Shown one piece after another: positions 1 to 9,554 of a DNA stretch of 64,000 nt; the first letter of the stretch is position 1, and the number at the start of each line of letters is the position of its first letter. Below the pieces are notes generated by a model that was given only the letters and a program-made list of their open reading frames with translations, was not told the DNA's origin and did not search any database. The position numbers and the translations under genes were made by a program. This stretch comes from Vagococcus entomophilus (GTDB taxonomy: Bacteria; Bacillota; Bacilli; Lactobacillales; Vagococcaceae), in contig NZ_NGJZ01000003.1 in NCBI RefSeq assembly GCF_003987595.1, positions 235,682 through 299,681 of the forward strand, read 5' to 3'.

Positions 1-72
1 GAGCGTGAAACAAAAATAAAAACTTTTATTTCACACCCCGATATCTTTATTACTATTTTTTTGATTGATTTT

Positions 73-1911
73 TTAGTGAGGTCCGGTGGATGTCGTTGTT
101 GTCTCAGAAGAGTTGGCTGTACTTGAGGTCGTTGTAGCAGAGGTCGTCGTTGTACTCGGACTTGTGGTACTCTCTGTTGTACTTTGACTCGTTTCAGTTG
201 TAGAGGGTTTAGGTTCTGGCCCACTTGAGAAAACTACTGTAATCGAATCACCTTTTTTCACCTGGGTTCTTGCAACTGGATCTTGAGCAATCACACTTCC
301 TTGAGCAATCGTATCCGAGTAAGTGTATTGGTCAATTAAGATCAACCCCTCTTGATCAAAGTAGTCTTGAACCTCTGCTTTTGTCATATACATCAAACTT
401 CTAAGACTAACTGTTTTTGCTCCCTTGCTGACCGTAAGTTCCACGATTGTTTCATCAGCAGCAATACTTTTATTACTTGCGGGTGTTTGTTTGATCACAT
501 TTCCACTTTCAACTGTATCACTGTACTTTTCAACTTTACGAATATTTGTCTTTTTAATACCACTTTCCGTCAACGTATTTACCGCTTCTTGGTAAGTTTG
601 ATCTTTTACATCTGGCATATTGACTTTCTTTGCACCCGTACTAATATAAAGCGTGATTGTAGCCCCTTCTTTAACAGGAGTCCCTTTAGCAGGATCTGTT
701 TGAACAACGTTATCTTTTTCAACTTTATCACTCGAAACTTTTTCCGTTTTGGTCGAGACTTTCAAACCTTTTTCTTCCAGCTTTTCTGTCGCTTCTTCTT
801 GCGTTAAATTGACTACACTTGGTATCGTCACTGTCTTAGGCGCCGTCATTGCAAAAAAAGTACCTGTACCAACCAAAATTGCTAATACCGCCGCGACAAT
901 CAGCCAGATCTTTCGTTTACTTTTCTTTTTTTTGTTGTTGTTTTCTTCTGGTTGCTCTTTAGCAGCTTCTGATACTTCTACTGCTGGCTCATCACCGCCT
1001 GTTGCAAGCTCTTCATCCGAAAGAGCGGGGATAACTTTTGTTTCATCTAACATAGAACTTGGCTCAAAAATCGGCTCCCCAGCTCTTTCTGGTGCTAAAC
1101 AAGTACTAATGTCCGATAACATCTCATCCGCAGAAACATATCGATCACTTGCTTCTTTAGCAGTCGCATGTAATACAACATTTTCTAGTGGTTGTGGAAT
1201 AGTGGGTCTAAAATCCCTAACAGAAGGCACTTCACTTTGAAAATGCTTTAAAGCAATCGAAACAGCCGACTCGCCTTCAAACGGAACTTTTCCGGTAATT
1301 AATTCGTACAAAATAATCCCCAATGCATAAATATCTGATTGTCTTGTTGCCATACTTCCACGTGCTTGTTCTGGGGATAAATAATGAACAGAACCTAGCA
1401 ACGTATTGGTTTGTGTAATGGACGTCTCAGAAAGGGCAATAGCAATACCGAAATCAGTAATTTTCACGGTATTGTCTTCATCAACCAAAATATTTTGTGG
1501 TTTTAAATCCCGATGAATAATCCGATGGCTGTGCGCTAATGAAATTGCCGACAATACTTGTTCCATAATTGAAACGATTCTTTCATTAGAAAGTGGCGAG
1601 TGGGCGGCAATATATTTTTTTAAATCGGTTCCTTTGACGTATTCCATCACCAAATACTGCATACCCTCTTCTTCTCCAACATCATATACAGCTACAATAT
1701 TAGGATGTACAAGCTCTGTCGCTGCAAGCGCCTCCCGTTGGAAACGTCTGATTGCTCCTTGATCGCTTTGAAAATCAAAGCGAAGAACTTTCACCGCCAC
1801 ATCGCGATCTAAAATTAAGTCGTGCGCTAAATAGACATTTGCCATACCACCGCTACCGATGTTTCCAAGTATTTTATAACGTCCACTAAGTTTTCTTCCA
1901 ATTTCAACCAT
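73..1911 (-). CDS. prkC: Ser/Thr protein kinase PrkC with PASTA repeats
   Basis: Membrane Hanks-type kinase (612 aa) that senses muropeptides or lipid II and phosphorylates division and envelope proteins. The cytoplasmic kinase domain covers about residues 11-270, with the glycine loop GSGGMA, Lys41, the catalytic motif HRDLKPQN (Asp135) and DFG at 153. A Lys-rich stretch precedes one membrane helix at about 335-357. Three extracellular PASTA repeats follow (about 360-565), then a tail of some 45 residues made almost only of Ser and Thr. The ATG at 1911 is chosen because GGAGGAGGG lies just upstream; an upstream in-frame start adds 9 residues but has no SD. It overlaps the stop of stp by 8 bases, the usual phosphatase-kinase coupling. 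Confidence 0.95.
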   Translation of the reverse strand: MVEIGRKLSGRYKILGNIGSGGMANVYLAHDLILDRDVAVKVLRFDFQSDQGAIRRFQREALAATELVHPNIVAVYDVGEEEGMQYLVMEYVKGTDLKKYIAAHSPLSNERIVSIMEQVLSAISLAHSHRIIHRDLKPQNILVDEDNTVKITDFGIAIALSETSITQTNTLLGSVHYLSPEQARGSMATRQSDIYALGIILYELITGKVPFEGESAVSIALKHFQSEVPSVRDFRPTIPQPLENVVLHATAKEASDRYVSADEMLSDISTCLAPERAGEPIFEPSSMLDETKVIPALSDEELATGGDEPAVEVSEAAKEQPEENNNKKKKSKRKIWLIVAAVLAILVGTGTFFAMTAPKTVTIPSVVNLTQEEATEKLEEKGLKVSTKTEKVSSDKVEKDNVVQTDPAKGTPVKEGATITLYISTGAKKVNMPDVKDQTYQEAVNTLTESGIKKTNIRKVEKYSDTVESGNVIKQTPASNKSIAADETIVELTVSKGAKTVSLRSLMYMTKAEVQDYFDQEGLILIDQYTYSDTIAQGSVIAQDPVARTQVKKGDSITVVFSSGPEPKPSTTETSQSTTESTTSPSTTTTSATTTSSTANSSETTTTSTGPH

Positions 1912-2659
1912 GGGTTCCCTCCTCCGCTTGCATTTCATTTTCCGCTAATAAGACCGTAATATTGTCCTTTCCACCAGCTTCATTTGCTTCATTGACTAAC
2001 TGTTCCAAGCGTTCTTTTATGTCTATTTTTTCTAGAATAATGGTTTTTATCCTTTGATCATCCAACATATTCGTTAGTCCATCTGTACACAGTAAGATTT
2101 GATCATGCACTAGTAGCTCAAGCTCCAAAACATCAATCTCGACAATGGTTGGCAAACCTAGTGAGCGGACTAATACATTTTTTCTAGGATGATGTACTGC
2201 CATATCTTGCGTTATTTCTCCAGTTTTGACAAGCTCATTGACTAGAGAATGATCCTCGGTTATTTGCTTCAACACAGAATTCCGAAGTAAATAGCACCGA
2301 CTATCTCCAACATGAGCTAGAATCAGTGTTTCCTCTATAAATACTGCTGCAACAATAGTTGTTCCCATTCCTGCTAGTTTTTCCTCTTCTTCACCTCTGT
2401 GAAAAATTTTTTCATTCTCTGATTGAATTATTTTGAGTAACCATTGGACAATCTCTTCACGACTATCCAAAGTATTTTTTTCCCAAGCTTTCCCCAAGTC
2501 ACTTACAGTCATGGCACTGGCAACATCTCCCGCCTGGTGCCCCCCCATTCCATCTGCTATAACAGCAAAAGGAATTTGGTGTTGGTTCGCAAATACACCT
2601 ACAGCATCTTGATTATTTTTTCTTTTTTTTCCAACATCTGTAAGAAATTTAATCTGCAT
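1904..2659 (-). CDS. stp: PP2C-family Ser/Thr phosphatase (Stp/PrpC)
   Basis: A 251-residue PPM/PP2C phosphatase that reverses PrkC phosphorylation. Metal-binding motifs are visible: DGMGGHQAGD near residue 37, GDSR near 117, DGLTN near 193 and GGKDN near 229. It has no membrane segment and so is cytosolic. The ATG follows AGAGGTG with good spacing. It lies 28 bases after rsmB and overlaps prkC. The order priA-def-fmt-rsmB-stp-prkC is the common Firmicute arrangement, so one polycistronic message is likely. Confidence 0.95.
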   Translation of the reverse strand: MQIKFLTDVGKKRKNNQDAVGVFANQHQIPFAVIADGMGGHQAGDVASAMTVSDLGKAWEKNTLDSREEIVQWLLKIIQSENEKIFHRGEEEEKLAGMGTTIVAAVFIEETLILAHVGDSRCYLLRNSVLKQITEDHSLVNELVKTGEITQDMAVHHPRKNVLVRSLGLPTIVEIDVLELELLVHDQILLCTDGLTNMLDDQRIKTIILEKIDIKERLEQLVNEANEAGGKDNITVLLAENEMQAEEGTHG

Positions 2660-2687
2660 CTTTGCACCTCTTTACTTTGTTCTTAAT

Positions 2688-4055
2688 CTATTTTGCGTTG
2701 CGTTTTAAACAACAAATAAAGAATCCATCTGTATTATATTGCTGAGGAAAAATCTTAACTGTCTGATTTTCCACTGACAAAGGAACCGTTTCGCTCCCTA
2801 GAACTTCTATTTTTTCATATTCTGGATGATTTTTCAAGAAAAGTTCGACAACTTCATCATTTTCTTCCATCGTAATGGTACAAGTACTATAGGTTAAAAT
2901 CCCTGAAACTTTAAGCTTCGATGCAACACTTTCAAGAATTTCGCTTTGGATTTTTTGTAAAGCAGCCAAGTCTTTTTTCGCTTTGCTATATTTAATATCA
3001 GGTTTTCTTCTCAGCAAACCTAATCCTGAACAAGGAGCATCTACCAAGATACGATCAAAAGTCTCATCTGCAAAAGTTTCGTTGACTTTACGCGCATCAA
3101 GTAATTGTGTCTCCACAACGTCCTCCACATGTAACCGTTCCGCATTTTCTTTGATTAACGTTAATTTTTTTTCATGAATGTCTAAAGAAGTGACTTTTCC
3201 ACCTTTTGAAGGATCTAGATAAGTCGCAATATGTGTGGTTTTCCCTCCTGGTGCTGCACAGGCGTCTAGCACTTGATGCTGAGGTTCTAACTGCATTGCA
3301 GGGGCAACAAGCATTGAGCTTTCATCTTGAATGGTTAAATACCCAAACTCAAACAACTGACTTCCAGCCAAAAAGCCTTTTTCCCCAATGACTCCATAAG
3401 GCGAAACACTACTTCTGTTCACTTCTATTCCTTCTTCTAATAGTTCTGCTACTGCTGAGTCTAAGGATATATATTTAGGATTTACTCTAGCACTAACACG
3501 ACTCGGTGTAAATAAAGAAAGTCCCAACTGTTTGACTTCTTCCATGGAAAGCTGCTCTAATAATGTTTCGACTAACCATCTTGGCATGCTAATTTCAAGA
3601 ACCAAGCGTTCGAGTGGATCAGCAACTGTCTCAGTTGAAGGAACACCTTTTCTTTGAATATTTCGAAGCACTCCGTTGACAAACTTACCGATTCCTTCAT
3701 TTCCTCTCGCCTTAGCAATTTCTACAGCGTCATTTAAAACAGCATGATCGGGCACTCGGTCCAGGAAAAGCAGTTGGTATACGGACAACTCTAATAACGT
3801 CTTCACCCAGGTATCTACTTTTTTAGCTTTTGCGATAAAAGGAGCTAAGCAAAAGTCTAAGTATAGTTTTCGACTAATTGTTCCATAGACAATCTCTGTA
3901 AGTAAGCCTTTGTCTTTACCGCTGACACTCATTTTTTCCATTTCTCGGTGAACCAGCAAGTTTGAATACGCTTGATTGGTTTCAATTTGCACTAAAATCA
4001 TGAGTGCTGAAAATCGAGGATTTCTTTTCATTGATGCTTTAATTTTTTTTGCCAT
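2688..4055 (-). CDS. rsmB: 16S rRNA (cytosine-967 C5)-methyltransferase RsmB
   Basis: A 455-residue RNA m5C methyltransferase (Sun/RsmB). The N-terminal 150 residues are NusB-like. The SAM-binding motif DACAAPGGKTTH lies near residue 263, followed by DAPCSGLG (motif IV, with the product-release Cys) and YSTCT (motif VI, with the catalytic Cys). The start codon shares one base with the fmt stop (TAATG), showing tight translational coupling. Length is normal for the family. Confidence 0.95.
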   Translation of the reverse strand: MAKKIKASMKRNPRFSALMILVQIETNQAYSNLLVHREMEKMSVSGKDKGLLTEIVYGTISRKLYLDFCLAPFIAKAKKVDTWVKTLLELSVYQLLFLDRVPDHAVLNDAVEIAKARGNEGIGKFVNGVLRNIQRKGVPSTETVADPLERLVLEISMPRWLVETLLEQLSMEEVKQLGLSLFTPSRVSARVNPKYISLDSAVAELLEEGIEVNRSSVSPYGVIGEKGFLAGSQLFEFGYLTIQDESSMLVAPAMQLEPQHQVLDACAAPGGKTTHIATYLDPSKGGKVTSLDIHEKKLTLIKENAERLHVEDVVETQLLDARKVNETFADETFDRILVDAPCSGLGLLRRKPDIKYSKAKKDLAALQKIQSEILESVASKLKVSGILTYSTCTITMEENDEVVELFLKNHPEYEKIEVLGSETVPLSVENQTVKIFPQQYNTDGFFICCLKRNAK

Positions 4056-4996
4056 TATTCTACTTTATCTCCAATACTCATCTCTTTGCCAATTCCGTTT
4101 AGAAAGTCTACTGCTGATAGTTTACCTTTTCCTGCTGGTTGCAGTTGGTTGATTTGAACAATTGTTTGATTGCCAGCTGCAATCCAAAAATCTTTCTTGT
4201 GGATGGCAACAATCGTCCCTGGCTTTGCCTCTGTCTTCTCTAAAACAACAGCGACGTCCCAAAGTTTCATCCTTTTTCCTTGATACATGGTAAAAGCTCC
4301 TGGGAAGGGCCGCATCCCCCGAACTTGGCAATCAATCTGCCCCGCATTTTTTTGCCAATCAATGGCTTCTTCTTCCCGCTTAATATTTGGCGAAAAAGAA
4401 ACTTCTGCTTCATTTTGCGGAGTTGCTTGCAATCTACCAGATAAAATATCTGGCAGAGCTTCAAGCAGGAGCTCTTTTCCTAGTATACTTAATTTTTTAA
4501 ACATCTCGCCTACATCATCTTTATCTGTAATTGGAATTGCCCGTTGAAGGTAGATAGCACCTGCATCCATTTTCTTGATAGTTTGCATGATGGTTACACC
4601 CGTTTCTTTTTCTCCATTAATAATCGCGTAATGTACCGGTGCACCTCCTCGGTACTTGGGCAACAACGAAGCATGAACATTAATCACACCATGCTTTGCA
4701 CTTTGAATCAGTTTTTCAGGTAAAAATTGCCCAAAGGCAGCGGTAACAATAATATCTGGTTCAAACTCCATTACTCGCAGCATTTCGACTGACCCACTGA
4801 TTTTTTCTGGCTGCAACACTTCCAATCCATGTGCAACTGCTGCTATTTTTACAGGAGGCGCTGTTAAGACTTTTTTTCTTCCAACTGGTCGATCTGGTTG
4901 TGTGACAACTGCAACTACTTCATAGTTTTGTGCAAGCAACCCTTCTAAAATAGGGACAGAAAACTCTGGTGTGCCCATAAATACTACTCTAGTCAT
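4055..4996 (-). CDS. fmt: Methionyl-tRNA formyltransferase
   Basis: A 313-residue enzyme that formylates Met-tRNAfMet with 10-formyltetrahydrofolate. The formyltransferase core contains NVHASLLPKYRGGAP (the catalytic Asn-His pair) and GVTIM followed by an Asp; the C-terminal third is the tRNA-binding OB-like domain. The start lies inside the end of def, with GGAGGAA upstream. Overlap with def makes sense because deformylation undoes this reaction on nascent proteins. Confidence 0.96.
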   Translation of the reverse strand: MTRVVFMGTPEFSVPILEGLLAQNYEVVAVVTQPDRPVGRKKVLTAPPVKIAAVAHGLEVLQPEKISGSVEMLRVMEFEPDIIVTAAFGQFLPEKLIQSAKHGVINVHASLLPKYRGGAPVHYAIINGEKETGVTIMQTIKKMDAGAIYLQRAIPITDKDDVGEMFKKLSILGKELLLEALPDILSGRLQATPQNEAEVSFSPNIKREEEAIDWQKNAGQIDCQVRGMRPFPGAFTMYQGKRMKLWDVAVVLEKTEAKPGTIVAIHKKDFWIAAGNQTIVQINQLQPAGKGKLSAVDFLNGIGKEMSIGDKVE

Positions 4997-5498
4997 CTAT
5001 ATGTTCCTCCATAAATGCATCCAATTCTTCTGGTGCAATTCTTTCAATTATTTTATCTACAAAAACTTCCCCGTTCAGGTGATCAATCTCATGCTGAAAC
5101 GCTCGAGCAAGATATCCATAGGCATCCACTTCCATTTCGTGGCCTTCACGATTGATATAACGAACGGTTACTTCCTCTGCTCGCTCCACTGTTCCATAAA
5201 CTTTTGGCAGACTAAGACATCCTTCAACATCCACTGAAGAACCTTTTTTTTGGATGATTTGAGGATTGATCAATTCAAAAATCTCCACTTCTTCTCCCTC
5301 TTCCTCATCTCCAAGAGCCACAATTGCAATCCGCAAGTTTTTTCCGATTTGGGGAGCTGCAATACCAATCCCATCATGAGCAAGCATTGTTTCATACAAG
5401 TCATCCAATAATTGAATCATTTCATCGGTAATTTCTACCACCGGCCGGGTTTGTTGTTTTAATATTTTATCTGGATATAGCACAACTGGATAACGCAT
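4989..5498 (-). CDS. def: Peptide deformylase
   Basis: A 169-residue metallo-deformylase that removes the N-formyl group from new proteins. All three family motifs are present: GIGIAAPQIG, EGCLSLP (metal-ligand Cys) and HEIDH (two His ligands and the catalytic Glu). The start has GAGGG upstream. It sits 21 bases after priA and overlaps fmt by 8 bases. The spacing of the first motif resembles the shorter def-type enzymes paired with fmt rather than the long stand-alone form. Confidence 0.96.
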   Translation of the reverse strand: MRYPVVLYPDKILKQQTRPVVEITDEMIQLLDDLYETMLAHDGIGIAAPQIGKNLRIAIVALGDEEEGEEVEIFELINPQIIQKKGSSVDVEGCLSLPKVYGTVERAEEVTVRYINREGHEMEVDAYGYLARAFQHEIDHLNGEVFVDKIIERIAPEELDAFMEEHIDD

Positions 5499-5519
5499 GT
5501 TTTCCCTCTTTCTATTTCT

Positions 5520-7943
5520 TTATATAAAATTCATCGGTTCAACGTCAATTGACAAACGCAGTCCGTGTCGAACTTCAAGCTGCGCCTCTTCCAAAATAGC
5601 TCGTAGCGCTGCCTCTAATTGGGGCTCGTGCTTATATTTGATCACTGTTTGATAAAAATACCGATTATTCACGCGTAGCACAGCTTTTGGCGTAGGGCCA
5701 AGCAGAATACTTTGTGGAGAGAGTATTTGCTTTAGCTGTTGAACAATTTGAAACATTTTTTTTGCTGCTACAGTCTCATCTTCATGATTGGTAATGATTT
5801 GAACGGTGAAAAAGTAAGGCGGATAATTTCCTTGATGTCTGATTTGCATTTCTCTTTTGTAAAACCCTTCATAATCTTGATCCTGGGCAAATTGAATTGC
5901 GTAATGCTTCGGATTAAATGTTTGAACGATCACTTCACCTTTTTTGTCTGCCCGACCAGCACGCCCACTTACCTGAGTTAACAATTGGAATGTCTTTTCA
6001 CTTGCTCTAAAATCAGGTAAATTAAGAGCTGTATCTGCGTTTAACACACCAACTAATGTCACATTAGGAAAATCAAGTCCTTTAGCAATCATTTGAGTCC
6101 CTAGCAAGATATCCGCTTCTTGATTACCAAATTTCTGTAATAGTCTTTCGTGTGCCCCTTTTTTTCTAGTTGTATCTACATCCATTCTGATAATATTGCT
6201 TGTTGGGAAATTTTTCTTTAGTTCTTCTTCTACCTTTTGTGTCCCTGTGCCATAATACCGAATTTTTTTGCTATTGCAGACAGGACAAGTATGCGGGATG
6301 TGTTCTTCATGACCACAATAATGGCACTTCATTTTTTTAGTATCCATATGCAGTGTTAGCGAAATATCGCAATTTGGACATGGGAGTACATATCCACAAT
6401 CTCGACACATCAAAAAAGAAGAATAGCCCCTTCGATTAAGCATCAATACCGTCTGTTCTTTTTTATCCAATCTAAGCTGAATCTGCTCTAATAATTTAGT
6501 GGAAAATGTCCCTCCCGTTTGTTGCCGATACTCTTTTCGCATATCAATTATCTCTACCTCTGGGAGTGTAGCTTGGGCACTTGCCCGCTCATTGAGTACT
6601 AGCAACTCGTAAACTCCTTTTTGCGCTCGAGCACGCGATTCCAACGAGGGGGTGGCACTTCCTAGGACCACTGGACAGTGGTGATACTTAGAACGCCAAA
6701 TAGCTAGGTCTCTTGCATGATACCTTGGGGTTTCTTCTTGCTTATAACTAGTTTCATGTTCCTCGTCAATGATGATAATCCCTAAGTTTTCTATTGGAGC
6801 GAAAATGGCAGAGCGCGCGCCAACCACCACCCGTGCATCTTTCCGCTCTATCTTACGCCATTCGTCATATTTTTCTCCTTGTGAAAGTCCGCTATGTAAC
6901 ACTGCAACCTCATCCCCAAAACGCCCTTTGAAACGTTGGACCATCTGCGGCGTTAAAGAAATCTCCGGCACAAGTAAAATTGCAGACTTTCCCTTTTCTA
7001 AGGCATGAGCAATACTTTGTAAATATACTTCTGTTTTCCCACTACCTGTGATTCCTTCAAGCAAGAATGTCGTCGCTTGCTCTTCATCCATTGCCCGCCT
7101 AGTTTTTTGGTAGGCAAGTTCTTGCTGAGGCGTCAATTTCAGTGGTACTGTCCGTTCAAAGAAACGTTCTTTGTATGGATCACGGTAAATTTCTTGCTCT
7201 GTAATCGTCAACCAGCCCTGCTTTTCCCCTTCTTTTATTGTCTGGCGAGATATGCCTAGTTTTTCTGTTGCCTCTTTAATCGTACAAGACTTGCCGTCTA
7301 ACGACTGTAGGTAGAGGAGCAATTGGTTTTTCTTTTTGGCAGACTTTCGCAACATCATTCGTTCTTCTTCGAGGCGTTCAAACGTCAAGGATGTAGCAAA
7401 CGCCTGAATCGTTTTCACACGATTTTTTGACTTCACTTCGTAACGAATTTCGACTTTTTCTTCTTGCTTGAGTCTCATAACTTCTGGTAAATAATTTGAT
7501 TTTTCTACTTCATCAAACGAAACCTCATCCAAATAGTGAAAAACTCGTGCATTTATTTCTTCTGGAATCTCATCAACTACTCTGATCCATTTTTGGTACG
7601 ATGCTTTCATGACACTTGGAAGCATGGTTTGAAGACAAGTAATCTTAAACGAAAACGTCCGTCGCTTCATTTCTTCAGCAAGTATCAATAGTTCTTCATT
7701 CAAAACTGGTGTTAAATCAAATACAGTATCGATTTCTTTTAAATGGTCAACTATTGTATCGTCACTTCGCTCTTCAATGCTCACAACAAAACCTTGTACT
7801 TTGCGATTTCCATTGCCAAAGGGGACTGCTACACGCATACCTGGTTGAATATTTTTCCCCAACGCTTTTGAAACGAGATAAGAATAAGGAATGTCCGTTT
7901 GCATTGTTGGTACATCAACAATAATATTCGCTAAATAGTCCAC
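5520..7943 (-). CDS. priA: Primosomal protein N' (PriA helicase)
   Basis: Superfamily 2 DNA helicase that reloads the replisome at stalled forks. From the GTG at 7943 it is 807 aa. It has an N-terminal 3'-DNA-binding domain, Walker A in GITGSGKTE, DEEH in motif II, and two paired-Cys zinc clusters (CRDC, CPNC, CHYC, CPVC). The GTG is chosen because AGGAG lies 7 bases upstream and the family usually begins close to this residue; the longer reading frame starts at TTG without an SD. A terminator and a weak promoter separate it from rpoZ. Confidence 0.93.
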   Translation of the reverse strand: MDYLANIIVDVPTMQTDIPYSYLVSKALGKNIQPGMRVAVPFGNGNRKVQGFVVSIEERSDDTIVDHLKEIDTVFDLTPVLNEELLILAEEMKRRTFSFKITCLQTMLPSVMKASYQKWIRVVDEIPEEINARVFHYLDEVSFDEVEKSNYLPEVMRLKQEEKVEIRYEVKSKNRVKTIQAFATSLTFERLEEERMMLRKSAKKKNQLLLYLQSLDGKSCTIKEATEKLGISRQTIKEGEKQGWLTITEQEIYRDPYKERFFERTVPLKLTPQQELAYQKTRRAMDEEQATTFLLEGITGSGKTEVYLQSIAHALEKGKSAILLVPEISLTPQMVQRFKGRFGDEVAVLHSGLSQGEKYDEWRKIERKDARVVVGARSAIFAPIENLGIIIIDEEHETSYKQEETPRYHARDLAIWRSKYHHCPVVLGSATPSLESRARAQKGVYELLVLNERASAQATLPEVEIIDMRKEYRQQTGGTFSTKLLEQIQLRLDKKEQTVLMLNRRGYSSFLMCRDCGYVLPCPNCDISLTLHMDTKKMKCHYCGHEEHIPHTCPVCNSKKIRYYGTGTQKVEEELKKNFPTSNIIRMDVDTTRKKGAHERLLQKFGNQEADILLGTQMIAKGLDFPNVTLVGVLNADTALNLPDFRASEKTFQLLTQVSGRAGRADKKGEVIVQTFNPKHYAIQFAQDQDYEGFYKREMQIRHQGNYPPYFFTVQIITNHEDETVAAKKMFQIVQQLKQILSPQSILLGPTPKAVLRVNNRYFYQTVIKYKHEPQLEAALRAILEEAQLEVRHGLRLSIDVEPMNFI

Positions 7944-7981
7944 TTTTATTCTCCTCGCTTTCATTTTGATCAATTTTCTTT

Positions 7982-8010
7982 ATTTTACTAAATTACAGAG
8001 CATTTGTCTT
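7982..8010 (-). promoter_or_regulatory. Candidate promoter for priA operon
   Basis: On the minus strand, AAGACA and TAAAAT are separated by 17 bases, just downstream of the rpoZ terminator. The -35 box matches four of six consensus positions, so strength is uncertain. It would let priA-prkC be transcribed independently of gmk-rpoZ. Confidence 0.45.
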
Positions 8011-8042
8011 CATTTCCTAGAACGATTAACTCCCCAAAATGG

Positions 8043-8077
8043 AAAAAACAGAACTAGTACTAGGCTAGTTCTGTTTA
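8043..8077 (-). terminator. Intrinsic terminator after rpoZ
   Basis: Perfect 11-bp stem (arms 8047-8057 and 8065-8075) with a 7-base loop, followed on the minus strand by TTTTTT. It begins within a few bases of the rpoZ stop codon. Confidence 0.85.
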
Positions 8078-8081
8078 TTTA

Positions 8082-8381
8082 TTATTTTTCTTGTTGAATT
8101 TTTTCTTCTAATTCTTTTTTCTCTTTTTCTTGCGCTAACTTGCGCTCTTCTTCTTTTCGTTTGTGTAGTGCACGTTTTAGTTCAGGATTTGGATCTACAA
8201 TTACGTCCCCAGCCTCAATCTCCTCTAAACCTTGGCCCACACTTTTCACAGATTCAAATTCTTCTAACATAGGAGTTGCACCCAAATCCAATTCATGTGC
8301 TCGCTTGCTTGCTAAAATCACTAAAGAATATTTAGAATCTACTCTTTCTAATAATGAGTCAATTGATGGTTTTAACATCAT
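8082..8381 (-). CDS. rpoZ: RNA polymerase omega subunit
   Basis: Small (99 aa) RNA polymerase subunit that helps assemble beta-prime. The conserved N-terminal pattern [10 protein letters not shown] and [16 protein letters not shown] is clear. The last 30 residues are a charged Lys/Glu coiled-coil-like tail, as in other Lactobacillales. It starts 4 bases after gmk with AGGGGATG upstream, so it is co-transcribed with gmk. Confidence 0.95.
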   Translation of the reverse strand: MMLKPSIDSLLERVDSKYSLVILASKRAHELDLGATPMLEEFESVKSVGQGLEEIEAGDVIVDPNPELKRALHKRKEEERKLAQEKEKKELEEKIQQEK

Positions 8382-8385
8382 AGTG

Positions 8386-9012
<627 letters not shown>

Positions 9013-9032
9013 TCAGTACAGTATCATAAGAT

Positions 9033-9061
9033 AGTTTATTCTATATTCTGCACTTGTTCAA
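9033..9061 (-). promoter_or_regulatory. Promoter of gmk-rpoZ
   Basis: TTGAAC, a 17-base spacer and TAAACT on the minus strand, giving a leader of about 25 nt. The -35 box lies inside an imperfect palindrome (ACTTG-TT-CAAGT, 9052-9063), which could be an operator. Confidence 0.7.
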
Positions 9062-9135
9062 GTCTTTTTGCAAGTTTTTTTATAGGCTTATAAGCTTTCT
9101 TTTATTTTTATCCAAAAAGTTGACAGGGAAAAAAA

Positions 9136-9354
9136 CTACATTTCTTTTATTGTTTTAACAAGTTCTTCAAATTCTTCGTTCGTTAAAGTAATCCCTTTAC
9201 CCATTTTTTCATGTCCTGGTGCCCAGTCTCTTAAGTCGAACTTAGGCGGCCGACCATTCCAACTAACCAAATTCAGTTCTTTCGTCCATTCTTTAGGATT
9301 TGTCGATAAAACCGCTATTTCTTCGACAATCTCATACGAAAATTCTTGTGGCAT
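9136..9354 (-). CDS. ydbC: YdbC family PC4-like single-strand DNA-binding protein
   Basis: A 72-residue protein that closely resembles the YdbC/PC4-like family characterised in Lactococcus, which binds single-stranded DNA as a dimer. Diagnostic stretches are KELNLVSWNGRPPKFDLRDW and the C-terminal helix with LTNEEFEEL. The ATG follows AAAGGAGTG. It is a single-gene unit with its own extended -10 promoter. The cellular role is unknown; a part in transcription or repair is inferred only from DNA binding. Confidence 0.85.
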   Translation of the reverse strand: MPQEFSYEIVEEIAVLSTNPKEWTKELNLVSWNGRPPKFDLRDWAPGHEKMGKGITLTNEEFEELVKTIKEM

Positions 9355-9378
9355 AATCCCACTCCTTTACTCAAGTCT

Positions 9379-9387
9379 AGTATACCA
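9379..9387 (-). promoter_or_regulatory. Extended -10 promoter of ydbC
   Basis: TGGTATACT on the minus strand, 25 bases before the start codon. No good -35 box is seen at 16-18 bases. The same TGGTATACT occurs ahead of the VanZ-RDD gene (49864-49872). Confidence 0.6.
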
Positions 9388-9459
9388 AAATTTGAATTAC
9401 TTAAAAAGCTTTTTCCCTGTCATGTATTAATACGCAAAATACGCTTCATTTTATTTTTG

Positions 9460-9488
9460 TTGAAAAAAATCGTTTTTTAAGATACAAT
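9460..9488 (+). promoter_or_regulatory. Promoter of the unknown gene at 9555
   Basis: TTGAAA, a 17-base spacer and TACAAT on the plus strand. Transcription would begin near 9495, which rules out the more upstream ATG at 9498 and supports the start at 9555. Confidence 0.75.
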
Positions 9489-9554
9489 AACACTCGATTG
9501 AAGCAGTTGATTTTTACCAAAAAAGATCCTATAATGAAATTAGAGGTGATGGTG

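Larger units (their letters stand above)
9121..9422. repeat. 13-bp perfect inverted repeat flanking ydbC
   Basis: TGACAGGGAAAAA at 9121-9133 is repeated in exact inverse at 9410-9422. The two copies enclose only ydbC and its promoter. No transposase or target duplication is visible, so a mobile origin is not supported. It may be chance or a transcript-end pairing. Confidence 0.6.

Noticed and set aside
1..72. Terminator downstream of prkC
   Set aside because: GTGAAA and TTTCAC near 5-34 can pair, but the rest of the stem is mismatched. The next gene of the operon lies beyond the left edge, so termination cannot be judged.
352..1240. Two plus-strand ORFs of 151 and 163 codons
   Set aside because: Antisense to prkC, without SDs; their open frames mirror the codon composition of the kinase gene.
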